Shown here piece after piece: positions 1 to 7,182 of a DNA stretch of 30,808 nucleotides. Position 1 is the first letter of the stretch, and every line of letters starts with the position of its first letter. The DNA lies in IMG/VR virus record IMGVR_UViG_3300046810_000278, positions 1-30,808 of that record; one strand, written 5' to 3'. The position numbers and the translations under genes were made by a program. This DNA is from a virus. The notes below the pieces were generated by a model. That model had not been told where the DNA came from and ran no database searches. It saw only the letters and a list, made by a program, of their open reading frames with translations.

Positions 1-6
1 CAAGGG

Positions 7-35
7 GTTGACGGAGCTTCTTAATTCTATAGAAT
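7..35 (+). promoter_or_regulatory. Sigma-70 promoter of the tRNA-Gly/tRNA-Cys operon
   Basis: TTGACG (7-12), a 17-base spacer and TAGAAT (30-35) form a good sigma-70 promoter. It ends 12 bases before the tRNA-Gly gene, as expected for a stable RNA operon. Seen directly; activity inferred. Confidence 0.7.
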
Positions 36-47
36 GCGCATCACCAA

Positions 48-123
<76 letters not shown>

Positions 124-169
124 AGTTAAAACGCGTTTGTTGTTGTGCTACTGATAACAGACGTTTTGA

Positions 170-243
170 GGCCGAGTAGCAAAATGGTTATGCAGTGGAT
201 TGCAAATCCACCTACGCCGGTTCGATTCCGACCTCGGCCTCCA
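170..243 (+). tRNA. tRNA-Cys (GCA)
   Basis: A complete 74-base tRNA with encoded CCA. The acceptor arms GGCCGAG and CTCGGCC pair; the anticodon stem GTGGA/TCCAC encloses TTGCAAA with anticodon GCA. It lies 46 bases after tRNA-Gly and is followed by a strong terminator, so the two are probably cotranscribed. Confidence 0.97.
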
Positions 244-252
244 CTATAAACA

Positions 253-287
253 AGCTCCGTAGATCCATGATTTACGGAGCTTTTTTA
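253..287 (+). terminator. Intrinsic terminator of the Gly-Cys tRNA operon
   Basis: Arms AGCTCCGTA (253-261) and TACGGAGCT (273-281) pair perfectly over 9 bp with an 11-base loop and are followed by a T tract. Confidence 0.92.
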
Positions 288-334
288 TTTGCAGTCCGCA
301 GCAAGATTTAGTCTTGAAAACGGCGATTGCAAAC

Positions 335-363
335 TTGCTTCACCGGGAAGTGATGTATATATT
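335..363 (+). promoter_or_regulatory. Probable promoter of tRNA-Leu
   Basis: TTGCTT (335-340), a 17-base spacer and TATATT (358-363). Because a terminator separates tRNA-Cys from tRNA-Leu, the latter needs its own promoter. The predicted start near 370 leaves about 70 bases of leader. Confidence 0.6.
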
Positions 364-439
364 TCCCGCTCGGCTGTTCAGCGTGCATCCTCTCAGGATC
401 GCGACCCTGCAGTTGAATGGAAGGCTACACCGCGCTACC

Positions 440-526
440 GCCCGAATGGCGAAACTGGTAGACGCATGGGACTTAAAATCCCCCGCTCGTAAGGGCGTGC
501 CGGTTCGATTCCGGCTTCGGGCACCA
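440..526 (+). tRNA. tRNA-Leu (TAA), likely integration target
   Basis: A complete 87-base class II tRNA with long variable arm and encoded CCA. Acceptor arms GCCCGAA and TTCGGGC pair; the anticodon loop CTTAAAA carries TAA. The integrase gene ends 83 bases downstream and points toward it, the usual arrangement of a prophage integrated in a tRNA 3' end. The tRNA is intact, so phage DNA must restore any part it replaced. Confidence 0.96.
488..526. other. Inferred attL core within the tRNA-Leu 3' half
   Basis: Inferred from position only: tyrosine integrases of this class use the 3' part of a tRNA as crossover site, and the integrase gene is adjacent. The core cannot be delimited because the second copy (attR) is outside the window. 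Confidence 0.4.
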
Positions 527-534
527 TCTTAAAT

Positions 535-577
535 CAAGGGTTTGCGAGCGAAAGCTGATGCAAACCCTTGTTTGTTT
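535..577 (+). terminator. Intrinsic terminator after tRNA-Leu
   Basis: Perfect 11-bp arms CAAGGGTTTGC (535-545) and GCAAACCCTTG (560-570), then a T-rich tract. It ends tRNA-Leu transcription and sits between the tRNA and the convergent integrase gene, so it may limit readthrough both ways. Confidence 0.88.
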
Positions 578-578
578 C

Positions 579-605
579 TGGTCCGCTATTTTGATGTTGG
601 TCCGC
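579..605. repeat. Short direct repeats beside the integrase, possible arm-type sites
   Basis: TGGTCCGC occurs at 579-586 and 598-605, starts 19 bp apart, between the tRNA terminator and the integrase stop codon. Integrase arm-type sites are often short direct repeats in this position. Only the repetition is seen; the role is a guess. Confidence 0.3.
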
Positions 606-608
606 AAT

Positions 609-1640
609 TCACTTGGTGGGAGTAACTTTCTTGCCCATGCGATTGCGTATGTATTGCTCAGTCATCACCACGGTAGTATGCCCGAGTTGATCTCTGGCCT
701 GCATGATGTCACCGCTGGATTCGGCCTTGTCAGTGCCTGCCTTGGCGCGTAAATCCCGCATCTGAAATTCAGATTTCTCCACCCCGGCCGCTTCCCTGGC
801 CAAGTCAAACCTCCTGCGCAACATCGCCACCGTCATTGGTGTGCCGTCCTCTGTAACGATCAGCCGCGTCGAGCGGACCTTGTGTTCTGACTTTCGGGAC
901 ATGATTCGATCAATCAAAACCTTGAGCTCGCCAGTGATCTCGATCCGACGCTTTGCCTTAGTCTTTCCCTGCAACACCCAAATCTGCCCGTCGCGCACAT
1001 CGCGCTCGTCCATCAACCGGGTATCGGTCACTCTTTGACCGGTCAAATAAGCGAGGTCCATTGCGTCTTGTAGGCCCGCGTCCGCCTTGTCGTGCACGCG
1101 CTTGAACAGCGCATCTTCGACATATGTGTCCCGGCCGGTCTCTTTGTTGCCCTTGATGCCCGCGCATGGATTGGCAAGCGATGTGTAGCCCTTATCCCGG
1201 GCGTAATTCCAGATCGCGCTGAGCAGAGCCTTTTCGCGGTTCGCGCGCACTGGCGCGGACTTGCGCCAAGTGAGGTATTGGCGAACGTGCAATGGCTCGA
1301 TCGTTTCCAGCGGTGCCGGTGGATCGTCAAAGAAAGCGAACAGGTTTTTCAGCTCGCGCTTGTTATCAGCCTGGGTGGCTGTTCCTTTGGTTGGGACGAT
1401 GTCGACCATGTATTTTTCGGCGACGTAGCGGAACGTGATGACCTTGGCGACCAGATCGGTTGCGGTGCGATCGCGCTCTAGCTTCGCGTATTCCATGATC
1501 GCCAAGCCGTAGTCGCTGCCCAGGGGAATTTCCTTTCGGTCTTTTCCGCCCGTGTCGTAGTAGTAGAACACCCGGCCGCTGGCTTTCTTGCGTTCCCGCA
1601 GCCTGGCGATCGAGCCGGGTTTACTTGGTCGTCTTCCCAT
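609..1640 (-). CDS. int: Tyrosine-recombinase phage integrase
   Basis: A 343-residue tyrosine recombinase that would catalyse site-specific integration and, with an excisionase, excision. The N-terminal part has an arm-binding basic region followed by a core-binding SAM-like region. The catalytic part shows the first arginine in TGQRVTDTRLMDERD, the RDLR box (the usual HxLR with Asp in the His position), LGHTTVVMTEQY with the second His and the nucleophilic Tyr near the C-terminus. I chose the ATG at 1640 rather than an upstream extension because MGRRPSKPG is a typical start and lies 1 base after the stop of the upstream gene, implying coupling. It is the last gene of the leftward operon and abuts tRNA-Leu. 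Very secure as a family call. Confidence 0.95.
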   Translation of the reverse strand: MGRRPSKPGSIARLRERKKASGRVFYYYDTGGKDRKEIPLGSDYGLAIMEYAKLERDRTATDLVAKVITFRYVAEKYMVDIVPTKGTATQADNKRELKNLFAFFDDPPAPLETIEPLHVRQYLTWRKSAPVRANREKALLSAIWNYARDKGYTSLANPCAGIKGNKETGRDTYVEDALFKRVHDKADAGLQDAMDLAYLTGQRVTDTRLMDERDVRDGQIWVLQGKTKAKRRIEITGELKVLIDRIMSRKSEHKVRSTRLIVTEDGTPMTVAMLRRRFDLAREAAGVEKSEFQMRDLRAKAGTDKAESSGDIMQARDQLGHTTVVMTEQYIRNRMGKKVTPTK

Positions 1641-1641
1641 G

Positions 1642-1848
1642 TCAGCTGGCCTTACGTGATTTCCAGACGGGCTTTTCTGATTCAAATGCGCCGACGGCGG
1701 TGACCGCCATCGCGGTGACACTCGGCCAGCCGTTCACTTTAATCGTATGGCGAACGCCATTCTTTTTCAGGTTGAGGATCTGACCTGCCTTGGTCCGCGC
1801 GCCGGTGAGCTCGCAAACCTCCTCGTGTGACAGAAACTGGATGGTCAT
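1642..1848 (-). CDS. DUF4224 small protein, probable excisionase or integration regulator
   Basis: A 68-residue protein beginning MTIQFLSHEEVCELTG, matching what I know of the DUF4224 family, small proteins repeatedly found directly upstream of phage integrases. The N-terminal part is predicted as a winged-helix-like DNA-binding fold similar in position to excisionases (LSHEEVCELTG...GQILNLKKNGV). It ends 1 base before the integrase ATG, so the two are translated together. A GGAG ribosome site lies 7 bases before the ATG and a 6-bp hairpin at 1861-1877 lies just 5' of it. Function as recombination directionality factor is inferred from size, fold and place. Confidence 0.8.
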   Translation of the reverse strand: MTIQFLSHEEVCELTGARTKAGQILNLKKNGVRHTIKVNGWPSVTAMAVTAVGAFESEKPVWKSRKAS

Positions 1849-1898
1849 TGTGATGCTCCATGCCGCGCGTGGCGGCAGAAGGTGGTGATGGGGTGGCG

Positions 1899-2333
1899 TT
1901 ATTCGTCTTCGTCAGGATCGAAGTCGTCTTCGCCGTCATGGCTGACGCTGATCGGCAGTTTCCCGAGGCGCTCAAGGGCGAGCACGAGGCCGATCCGTAA
2001 TCCCTTTGCCATGTCCTTTGTCAGAGCAATCTCCACGGGATCCTCGATGCCGAGTTGGAGCGTCACGCCTTCCTTTGCGTTGTCGTTGATGATCTGCAAC
2101 TGGTTGGCCTGCCGCTTGTGCCAGGCCAGTAACGACTGGATCATTTCACCGACGTCCTGCGGGGCGCTGACTGATCCTTCAAGCGCGTTGGTTACGAGCT
2201 TCTGCAGTTCAAACTTTTCTTCTTCCGCGCGCTCAAGCTGATCGGCTGCGGCGAACGGCCCGCCGACCATCGACCAGCTACTGGCGAACACTTGCGCCTG
2301 GTCCATGATGGCTTTGATATTTTTCTCAGACAT
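1899..2333 (-). CDS. Conserved phage protein of unknown function, acidic tail
   Basis: A 144-residue soluble protein starting MSEKNIKAIMDQAQVF and ending in an acidic run (DGEDDFDPDEDE). It looks wholly helical, with no signal or membrane segment and no motif I recognise. The ATG at 2333 is chosen over an upstream start because GAGG sits 8 bases before it, and an 8-bp hairpin (2345-2365) directly adjoins that GAGG. It lies in the leftward operon between the methyltransferase and the DUF4224 gene. The acidic tail recalls DNA mimics or nucleic-acid-associated accessory proteins, but that is only a resemblance. Confidence 0.75.
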   Translation of the reverse strand: MSEKNIKAIMDQAQVFASSWSMVGGPFAAADQLERAEEEKFELQKLVTNALEGSVSAPQDVGEMIQSLLAWHKRQANQLQIINDNAKEGVTLQLGIEDPVEIALTKDMAKGLRIGLVLALERLGKLPISVSHDGEDDFDPDEDE

Positions 2334-2384
2334 ACGAATTCCTCGCCCGCCGTACACCGGCAGGCTGTTGAGTTGGGGGAGGGA

Positions 2385-2471
2385 TTAGGCTGTTGCGGCG
2401 TCGTGGAAGACGTCCATCTGCGCTGCACCGTCGAGCCAAGCCGCCGCTATCCGACGTTTTTCTGTGGGCAT
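2385..2471 (-). CDS. Possible 28-residue protein
   Basis: An ATG at 2471 preceded by AGAGGA at a good distance opens a 28-codon frame, MPTEKRRIAAAWLDG..., in the direction of the operon. The strong ribosome site is the main support; nothing is known of the product and the frame is short enough to be chance. Confidence 0.4.
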   Translation of the reverse strand: MPTEKRRIAAAWLDGAAQMDVFHDAATA

Positions 2472-2601
2472 GGGGCGTCCTCTGTATTGATCGTCAGACG
2501 AGCGGTAATTGATTCGTGAATTGTCGTGATGGCGGGTGAAGTGGCGGGATCTAATTTGGAAATACCCCAAGAGGTTTCGTTTCAGTCGTGACAACAGAAT
2601 C

Positions 2602-2629
2602 GGTATCACCCAAATAAACCGGTGATACC
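2602..2629. promoter_or_regulatory. Perfect 9-bp inverted repeat, possible operator
   Basis: GGTATCACC (2602-2610) and GGTGATACC (2621-2629) form perfect arms with a 10-base spacer in the 241-bp gap (2472-2712) after the methyltransferase. No T tract follows on either strand, which argues against a terminator; a dimeric regulator site or an mRNA-processing hairpin fits better. Nothing else is seen in this gap. Confidence 0.5.
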
Positions 2630-2712
2630 AAAATGCAAAAACTGAACGAAATTCTTCAGGCTATTTCTCTTCTCCTCGCCATCCTGTCGTCACTAAAAGA
2701 ACTGGGGTGGCT

Positions 2713-4758
2713 TCAAGCTGCTTGTGCCTGGGTCTTCGTGACTTTCCACGGGTCGTTGGCACGAGCCAACGCCGCCATCGGCGGAGGGCTTACGCTGTTG
2801 CCGCACATGTGGACCTGCTGGGTTTTGGTGAATGGCTTGCCGTCGGCGCCGTGGCTGATGATGTAGTCGGCGGGGAATCCCTGAGCCTTGTACAACTCGG
2901 TCGGTTGCAGCATCCGAAGACAGATGTCGACGATCACATACGGCGTGCCCTTGATAGTGACGGTCACCAGTCCCAGCCGATCCTTGGTGGTGATGGTTGG
3001 CGCTGGCGCGTCGGCGGCGCTCATGTTCTCGGTGCCGTAGTAGCTGATCAGGAATGCCGCGACCCGTAATGCGCCGGCCTCAACCTCTGGCGAGAGCTGC
3101 AGCTCGACCAGCGAGCTCTTGCCGCCACCGCCTGCTGTGATGGTCGGCGCCGGTTCGTCCACGCCCTGGCGAACGCTGGCGCCGAACTGGCGCTCCATGA
3201 ATGCGGTGACCAGCCCGTGGTGAGTGCCGCCGGCGCTGATGGTGTGCAGCGGATCGGCCGCGTCCCGCGCATCGCAGTTGCCGCGCAAGTGCACCAGGTT
3301 TGCCGTCACCAGTTGCTGCTGGCTGCCGGTGTTGGTGACCGTGGTCATCGGATCCTTGATGCTCTTGGCTGCCGTCGTATTGAAGCCACCATTCATTTGC
3401 GCCATGAACACAGTTGAGATGCCCATGGCGTGGGCAGCACCGGCAGGGCGCTGATAGTTGCCGCCGCTGGTGATGGTGGGTAGTGGTTCGTCGAGCGCTT
3501 TGCCTTCATCCGAGAACCGAAACTTCACCAGGTGAGCCGCGGCAAGCGCGCGGTGGCCACGCGTCATCAAGGTGCCGAGAGGCTTGTCCGCCGCTACTGG
3601 GTTTCCGGCATATACCGGGCCACCGGCGCCGACCAGCACCGGACTGATCAACGTCAGCTCGCCGCGATTCGCACAGGTCACCGTCGGCAACGGGGCGTGG
3701 GGATCGTTGTTCCGGTCGCTGCCCTGATGGGTTGCTGGTGCAATGATGGGGCTCGCCATCGCAAACGATCCGCCGCGCGGCCACGCCGTCACGGTGCGCA
3801 GCGGTTCGTCTGCCGACTGCACGCTTTCACCGGACCAGTTCGCGATCGGCACAATGAACGGGTCCGCCGCATCAATCACGAACTTCTTCATGCCCTTGGC
3901 GATTCGGCGAAGAGTGGCCGGTGCCAGCGGCTTTGCCCGGTCGAAAATGCTTTTGCTCGGGATGTTCCAGTCGATGCACTCGGCGGCGGTGCGCCACTTC
4001 TTTTGGCCCTTGGCCGGGTTCTTCGCGTGGGTTGGCTCAGGCCACACGATCGGCTGACCATCGCAGCGGGCGATCATGAACAGTCGCTCGCGGCTGGTCG
4101 GAGCGCCGAAGTCGCAGGCCTTGATCACCCGCCATTCAACGGCGTAGCCCAGACGCTCCAGCTCGGCGACGAATACTGTCCATGTTTGCCCGCGACGTTT
4201 CGGGTCAGGCACCAGAAACTGCTGGTGAACCGGTACGACTTCGCCGGGCTCGGCAATGGCCCCGCCCAACTTCATCACCCGGCCAGTTGCCTTGCAGCGC
4301 TTGGCGATCAGCGGCCCCCACTGGAGAATCTGCTTCACGTTCTCCAAGCTGATGACGCGCGGCTTCTTCTTGCCGGCCCACTTCAGGCCGATCCACGACA
4401 GGTTTCGAATCTCGCGCTTGCGCGGCTGTCCGCCGGCGGCCTGGCTGTGATGCGTGCAGTCCGGAGACATATGGAACCAGCCAACGGCCTTGCCGCCGCA
4501 CTCCGTATCCGGATCACCCTCGAAGACGTCGGTGGTGTAGTGCACGGCGCCCGGGTGATTCACGGTGTGCATACTGATCGCTTGCGGGCTGTGGTTCTTC
4601 GCGACGTTCACCGCGCGGCCCAGCCCCATCTCCAGCCCGGTACCGGCACCGCCGCCACCGCAGAAGAAGTCGACAACGATCTCATCGTCCTGAGTGCTGA
4701 AGCCGAGTCCGTATTGAGTTTTGAAATCGAAGGGGTGTTTCTTCTGTTGTGCGGACAT
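2713..4758 (-). CDS. C5 cytosine-specific DNA methyltransferase with repeat-containing recognition region
   Basis: A 681-residue DNA (cytosine-5) methyltransferase. Motif I VDFFCGGGGAGTGLE (29-43) binds S-adenosylmethionine; motif IV is SPDCTHHS with nucleophile Cys101, the PDC variant of the usual PCQ that I know from related phage enzymes; motif VI is LENV (138-141); motif VIII GAPTSRERLFMIA (218-230); motif IX RMLQPTELYKAQGFP (615-629) and motif X GNSVSPPP (653-660). Residues 310-600, where target recognition normally sits, carry eight copies of a D-x-P-L-x-T-[VI]-T unit. The enzyme is longer than stand-alone enzymes of about 350-450 residues because of this. The ATG at 4758 follows AAGGA. 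No restriction partner is nearby, so it probably protects phage DNA or marks the host chromosome. Confidence 0.93.
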   Translation of the reverse strand: MSAQQKKHPFDFKTQYGLGFSTQDDEIVVDFFCGGGGAGTGLEMGLGRAVNVAKNHSPQAISMHTVNHPGAVHYTTDVFEGDPDTECGGKAVGWFHMSPDCTHHSQAAGGQPRKREIRNLSWIGLKWAGKKKPRVISLENVKQILQWGPLIAKRCKATGRVMKLGGAIAEPGEVVPVHQQFLVPDPKRRGQTWTVFVAELERLGYAVEWRVIKACDFGAPTSRERLFMIARCDGQPIVWPEPTHAKNPAKGQKKWRTAAECIDWNIPSKSIFDRAKPLAPATLRRIAKGMKKFVIDAADPFIVPIANWSGESVQSADEPLRTVTAWPRGGSFAMASPIIAPATHQGSDRNNDPHAPLPTVTCANRGELTLISPVLVGAGGPVYAGNPVAADKPLGTLMTRGHRALAAAHLVKFRFSDEGKALDEPLPTITSGGNYQRPAGAAHAMGISTVFMAQMNGGFNTTAAKSIKDPMTTVTNTGSQQQLVTANLVHLRGNCDARDAADPLHTISAGGTHHGLVTAFMERQFGASVRQGVDEPAPTITAGGGGKSSLVELQLSPEVEAGALRVAAFLISYYGTENMSAADAPAPTITTKDRLGLVTVTIKGTPYVIVDICLRMLQPTELYKAQGFPADYIISHGADGKPFTKTQQVHMCGNSVSPPPMAALARANDPWKVTKTQAQAA

Positions 4759-4875
4759 AGAGAATCCTTGCCGGGGCATGCCCGGACGGTGGAGGTGAAT
4801 AAATTTCTTGGTGGGTTCGGGCGAGTCGGAGATCGACTACGATTAGGATCCGCGGACGGACAAAGAGGGTCGGCA

Positions 4876-5430
4876 ATGAAGCACGTCTATATCGATAGCA
4901 ACATCTTCAACTTCATACACGATCATTCGATCGATTTATCTGCCGAGTTTCCACCTGGTGAGTTTTCGCTTCGTATCGTTGGTGAGCAGGATTTAGAGAA
5001 GCGCGCCATACCGGAGGGGAAGCTTTGGCTAAAGCAATTCATTGAGAATTCGATCGATAATTGGGAAATAAAAACCGACAGGCTGTTCGGGTTCTACGAT
5101 CCACGACACTCGCCCGAGGATCAAAGGGCGGGAGGCTACGGAGATGGATCTGGCAACGGCGGCCGGTATGCGAGTCTCGAAGAAGTAGAGTTCATTAACG
5201 AGCAGCGCAAGGAAGGCGAACTCCAGAAAAGAAAGTCAGGGCTATATCCGGACGAAACTGACATATCTCTTGGTGCTCGAGCGGTGTCCGGCGCAACGGT
5301 AATTACGCTAGACGCCAAAAAGGGGCCACTTAGAGCCGCCAAGGATAGAGGTGCCCCAGTGGTGTTTCTGACGGATTTTCTCGCAAGCGGTAAGTCATTA
5401 CGTGAGTTCGTCTTCCCCGATCTGGCGTGA
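4876..5430 (+). CDS. PIN-like domain protein (putative ribonuclease), plus-strand insertion
   Basis: A 184-residue protein starting MKHVYIDSNIFNF. A Rossmann-like first strand with Asp7, an acidic pair E127/D129 in DETDISLGARAVSGA and Asp146 in VITLDAKK are arranged as in PIN-domain nucleases, which are Mg-dependent ribonucleases common in toxin-antitoxin and defence loci. Between them (60-115) is a long Gly-rich, charged insert not typical of VapC. It is the first gene on the plus strand inside a leftward operon, with GAGG 7 bases before the ATG. A membrane protein gene follows 58 bases later on the same strand. No typical small antitoxin gene is adjacent. The PIN assignment rests on motif spacing seen by eye. 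Confidence 0.7.
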   Translation: MKHVYIDSNIFNFIHDHSIDLSAEFPPGEFSLRIVGEQDLEKRAIPEGKLWLKQFIENSIDNWEIKTDRLFGFYDPRHSPEDQRAGGYGDGSGNGGRYASLEEVEFINEQRKEGELQKRKSGLYPDETDISLGARAVSGATVITLDAKKGPLRAAKDRGAPVVFLTDFLASGKSLREFVFPDLA

Positions 5431-5488
5431 TTCGTAGAAGTGGGGTATTTGTGTTCGGCCCGGCATGGAGCCGGATCAAGGAGAAGTA

Positions 5489-6001
5489 ATGTCTTCGTTT
5501 TTACTAACTATTTTGGTCGCCGCCGCTGGCGCATATTTCGCGGTATTCAAAACAAAGCAAGAAAAATTGTGGTTAGAGCGCTACGAGAAAACCAGCGGTG
5601 CGCTGCTACGAGCGAATCTCATTACAAGGTTCCTCCTTAGTGAAGTGCACGGCGAGTATCAACTCCACGGATTGACCCAGCATGAAAAGCAATCGCTCGA
5701 TGCTCATTGGCCGATAGCTCGATATGAGCTGTCGCAGGACATAGTGCGATTGCAGCTGCTTTTCACCGATCGTGATCTGGACGATGTCCACTCTGCTTGG
5801 AGCGCCCTTCAGATGGACCTTTTCTTCCTTATTGAGGAATCATCCGAACATGACCGCCCTGAATACATATCCAAGGCTCTTCCTAAATCTGAATGGCTTG
5901 AGCGGGCCCTGATTGAATTAGCACAGCGCAAATGCGTCGAGAACATCTTTCACACATGGATGAGAAACGTGAAGCCGCAGGTGCGAAAGGATAAGCGTTG
6001 A
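5489..6001 (+). CDS. Membrane-anchored protein of unknown function
   Basis: A 170-residue protein with one N-terminal membrane segment (MSSFLLTILVAAAGAYF) followed by a charged, helical cytoplasmic part beginning KTKQEKLWLERYEK. AAGGAG lies 7 bases before the ATG at 5489, which is preferred to the earlier in-frame 5465. It follows the PIN-like gene and ends with TGA immediately abutting the stop codon of the convergent gene at 6002. The pairing with a PIN-like protein suggests a two-gene functional unit, for example a membrane sensor or restraining partner; this is inference. Confidence 0.75.
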   Translation: MSSFLLTILVAAAGAYFAVFKTKQEKLWLERYEKTSGALLRANLITRFLLSEVHGEYQLHGLTQHEKQSLDAHWPIARYELSQDIVRLQLLFTDRDLDDVHSAWSALQMDLFFLIEESSEHDRPEYISKALPKSEWLERALIELAQRKCVENIFHTWMRNVKPQVRKDKR

Positions 6002-6403
6002 TCAGGCGCGCCGAACTTTGAAATGCAGCATCGCCTTTATGCTGTGGCAGTAATCCTGAAGCCGCTCATAGGCCTTGTATTTGGCCTGACTTCGAGTGGC
6101 TGCCCACACCCTCACCAGATCTTCACGAGCTTCCCGGTTCCAGTCGAGATCGTCCCAGTCATGCTTGAACGGCAGGACCAACCACTCTTTGAGCGGTAGC
6201 GTCTCGGCCATTTCGCCGTACTGCATTTCGTGGGTGGGGTGGTAGTTGCCGATGCGCTTCTTCGGGTCTTCGTCCAGCACCACGCCGATGTAATGGCCGC
6301 GGTCCGCCAGGATGACGCCGGGCTTCCCATAGGCGATGACGCGGCGGCCGATCTCGGCGGGCACCTGATAGTGCTGCCGGACGTATGCGCAGTTGTGGGT
6401 CAT
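6002..6403 (-). CDS. Conserved phage hypothetical protein
   Basis: A 133-residue soluble protein, MTHNCAYVRQHYQVPAEIGRR..., rich in aromatic and charged residues with a strand-rich N-terminal part (VIAYGKPGVILADRGHYIGVVLD) and a helical C-terminal part. I do not recognise a named domain. It is in the leftward operon and has GGAG 7 bases before the ATG. Its stop codon abuts that of the convergent gene, so the plus-strand cassette was fitted in without any spare bases. The N-terminal strand pattern is reminiscent of small regulatory or nucleotide-sensing folds, but no catalytic motif is visible. Confidence 0.75.
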   Translation of the reverse strand: MTHNCAYVRQHYQVPAEIGRRVIAYGKPGVILADRGHYIGVVLDEDPKKRIGNYHPTHEMQYGEMAETLPLKEWLVLPFKHDWDDLDWNREAREDLVRVWAATRSQAKYKAYERLQDYCHSIKAMLHFKVRRA

Positions 6404-6501
6404 AGATTATCTCCAGTCAGGCGCCGCCCTCCGTGACCGGTGGTGGCAATTTGGTTCGGGTTGGGGTATTAAGCTCGTGAGAGAAATTTAAGGTGATGAA
6501 A

Positions 6502-6894
6502 ATGTTTGCGATTAAATGCTTGGGTTCTTCGACTCCTGAGGTGAGATCAGTTGACAGAGGAGTGTGTTTTGGATTTTTCGATCAGCCGATCTCGTTCGAA
6601 ATTTCTTCGAGCTTTGTTTCTACACCGCTAAAAATTCGCTTTTTTTTGAAAGAAGATGCTCGGTTTGATCCTGTTTCAATGGTCGTTGGAGATATGGTCA
6701 ACGACACTATTGATCTTACTTTCTACAACGTAAAAAATGGATCAAGTGGCGGTTTGAGAACGCCAGTTGATCTTGTGAAGATGAGAGGCTTCCAGCTGTC
6801 TATGTTTTTTAGGGTAGATAGGGCCTTTGATATTCAGTCTTTTAATCTTACGTACGAGTTTTTCGAAAGCCGCATTCCTGAGGGCGCAGAATGA
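6502..6894 (+). CDS. Unknown beta-rich protein, plus-strand accessory gene (DUF6864-like?)
   Basis: A 130-residue protein, MFAIKCLGSSTPEVRSVDRG..., with alternating strands and no membrane segment. It reminds me of proteins labelled DUF6864, but I cannot confirm this. GTG at 6493 and ATG at 6496 are also in frame; I chose ATG at 6502 because AAGG ends 8 bases before it. The last four bases overlap the next gene as ATGA, so the two are translationally coupled. The stretch 6480-7160 is visibly richer in A and T than its surroundings, a sign of separate origin. Together with the next gene it forms a second plus-strand insertion in the leftward operon. Confidence 0.75.
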   Translation: MFAIKCLGSSTPEVRSVDRGVCFGFFDQPISFEISSSFVSTPLKIRFFLKEDARFDPVSMVVGDMVNDTIDLTFYNVKNGSSGGLRTPVDLVKMRGFQLSMFFRVDRAFDIQSFNLTYEFFESRIPEGAE

Positions 6895-7157
6895 ATAGCT
6901 GGAGCGAATTCGCCGCGACCTCAAAGAAAACCGTACAAGGCGGTGGTGAAAAGCCTAGAGTCAGGGATTATGCCGTAATTACAATCGTCGATAACTGGAT
7001 GCCAATTTGCGCCTTGTTGATATTGGTTTGTTGTGCTGGGGCGGGCTTATTCTGTGCAAATTCTGACAAGGCGTCAGTAGTGGATGCTGGTAAATGGTTT
7101 TTTGAAAGTGCAAAAGTAGTACTCGGTGTGTTTCTAGGACTGCTTGCAAAGAAATAA
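6891..7157 (+). CDS. Small membrane protein coupled to the preceding gene
   Basis: An 88-residue protein with a charged N-terminal 30 residues, a strong membrane segment (WMPICALLILVCCAGAGLFC, about 37-56) and a second hydrophobic stretch at the C-terminus (AKVVLGVFLGLLA). The start overlaps the preceding stop as ATGA. A soluble protein coupled to a tiny membrane protein in a prophage is a common form of anti-phage or superinfection-exclusion system; no domain supports a specific role. Confidence 0.75.
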   Translation: MNSWSEFAATSKKTVQGGGEKPRVRDYAVITIVDNWMPICALLILVCCAGAGLFCANSDKASVVDAGKWFFESAKVVLGVFLGLLAKK

Positions 7158-7182
7158 TGCCGGATCTTGTTGTAGTTTTATT

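Noticed and set aside
2633-2866. A 77-codon plus-strand frame with a hydrophobic start
   Set aside because: No ribosome site, and most of it is the reverse of the methyltransferase C-terminus.
3532-5430. A 632-codon open frame on the plus strand
   Set aside because: Its first 448 codons are the reverse of the methyltransferase gene and have no domain; only the last part, from the ATG at 4876 with a good ribosome site, is a gene.
4876-5430. A VapC toxin
   Set aside because: The protein is longer than VapC, has a large insert and lacks an adjacent VapB-like antitoxin, so only a general PIN-like call is justified.
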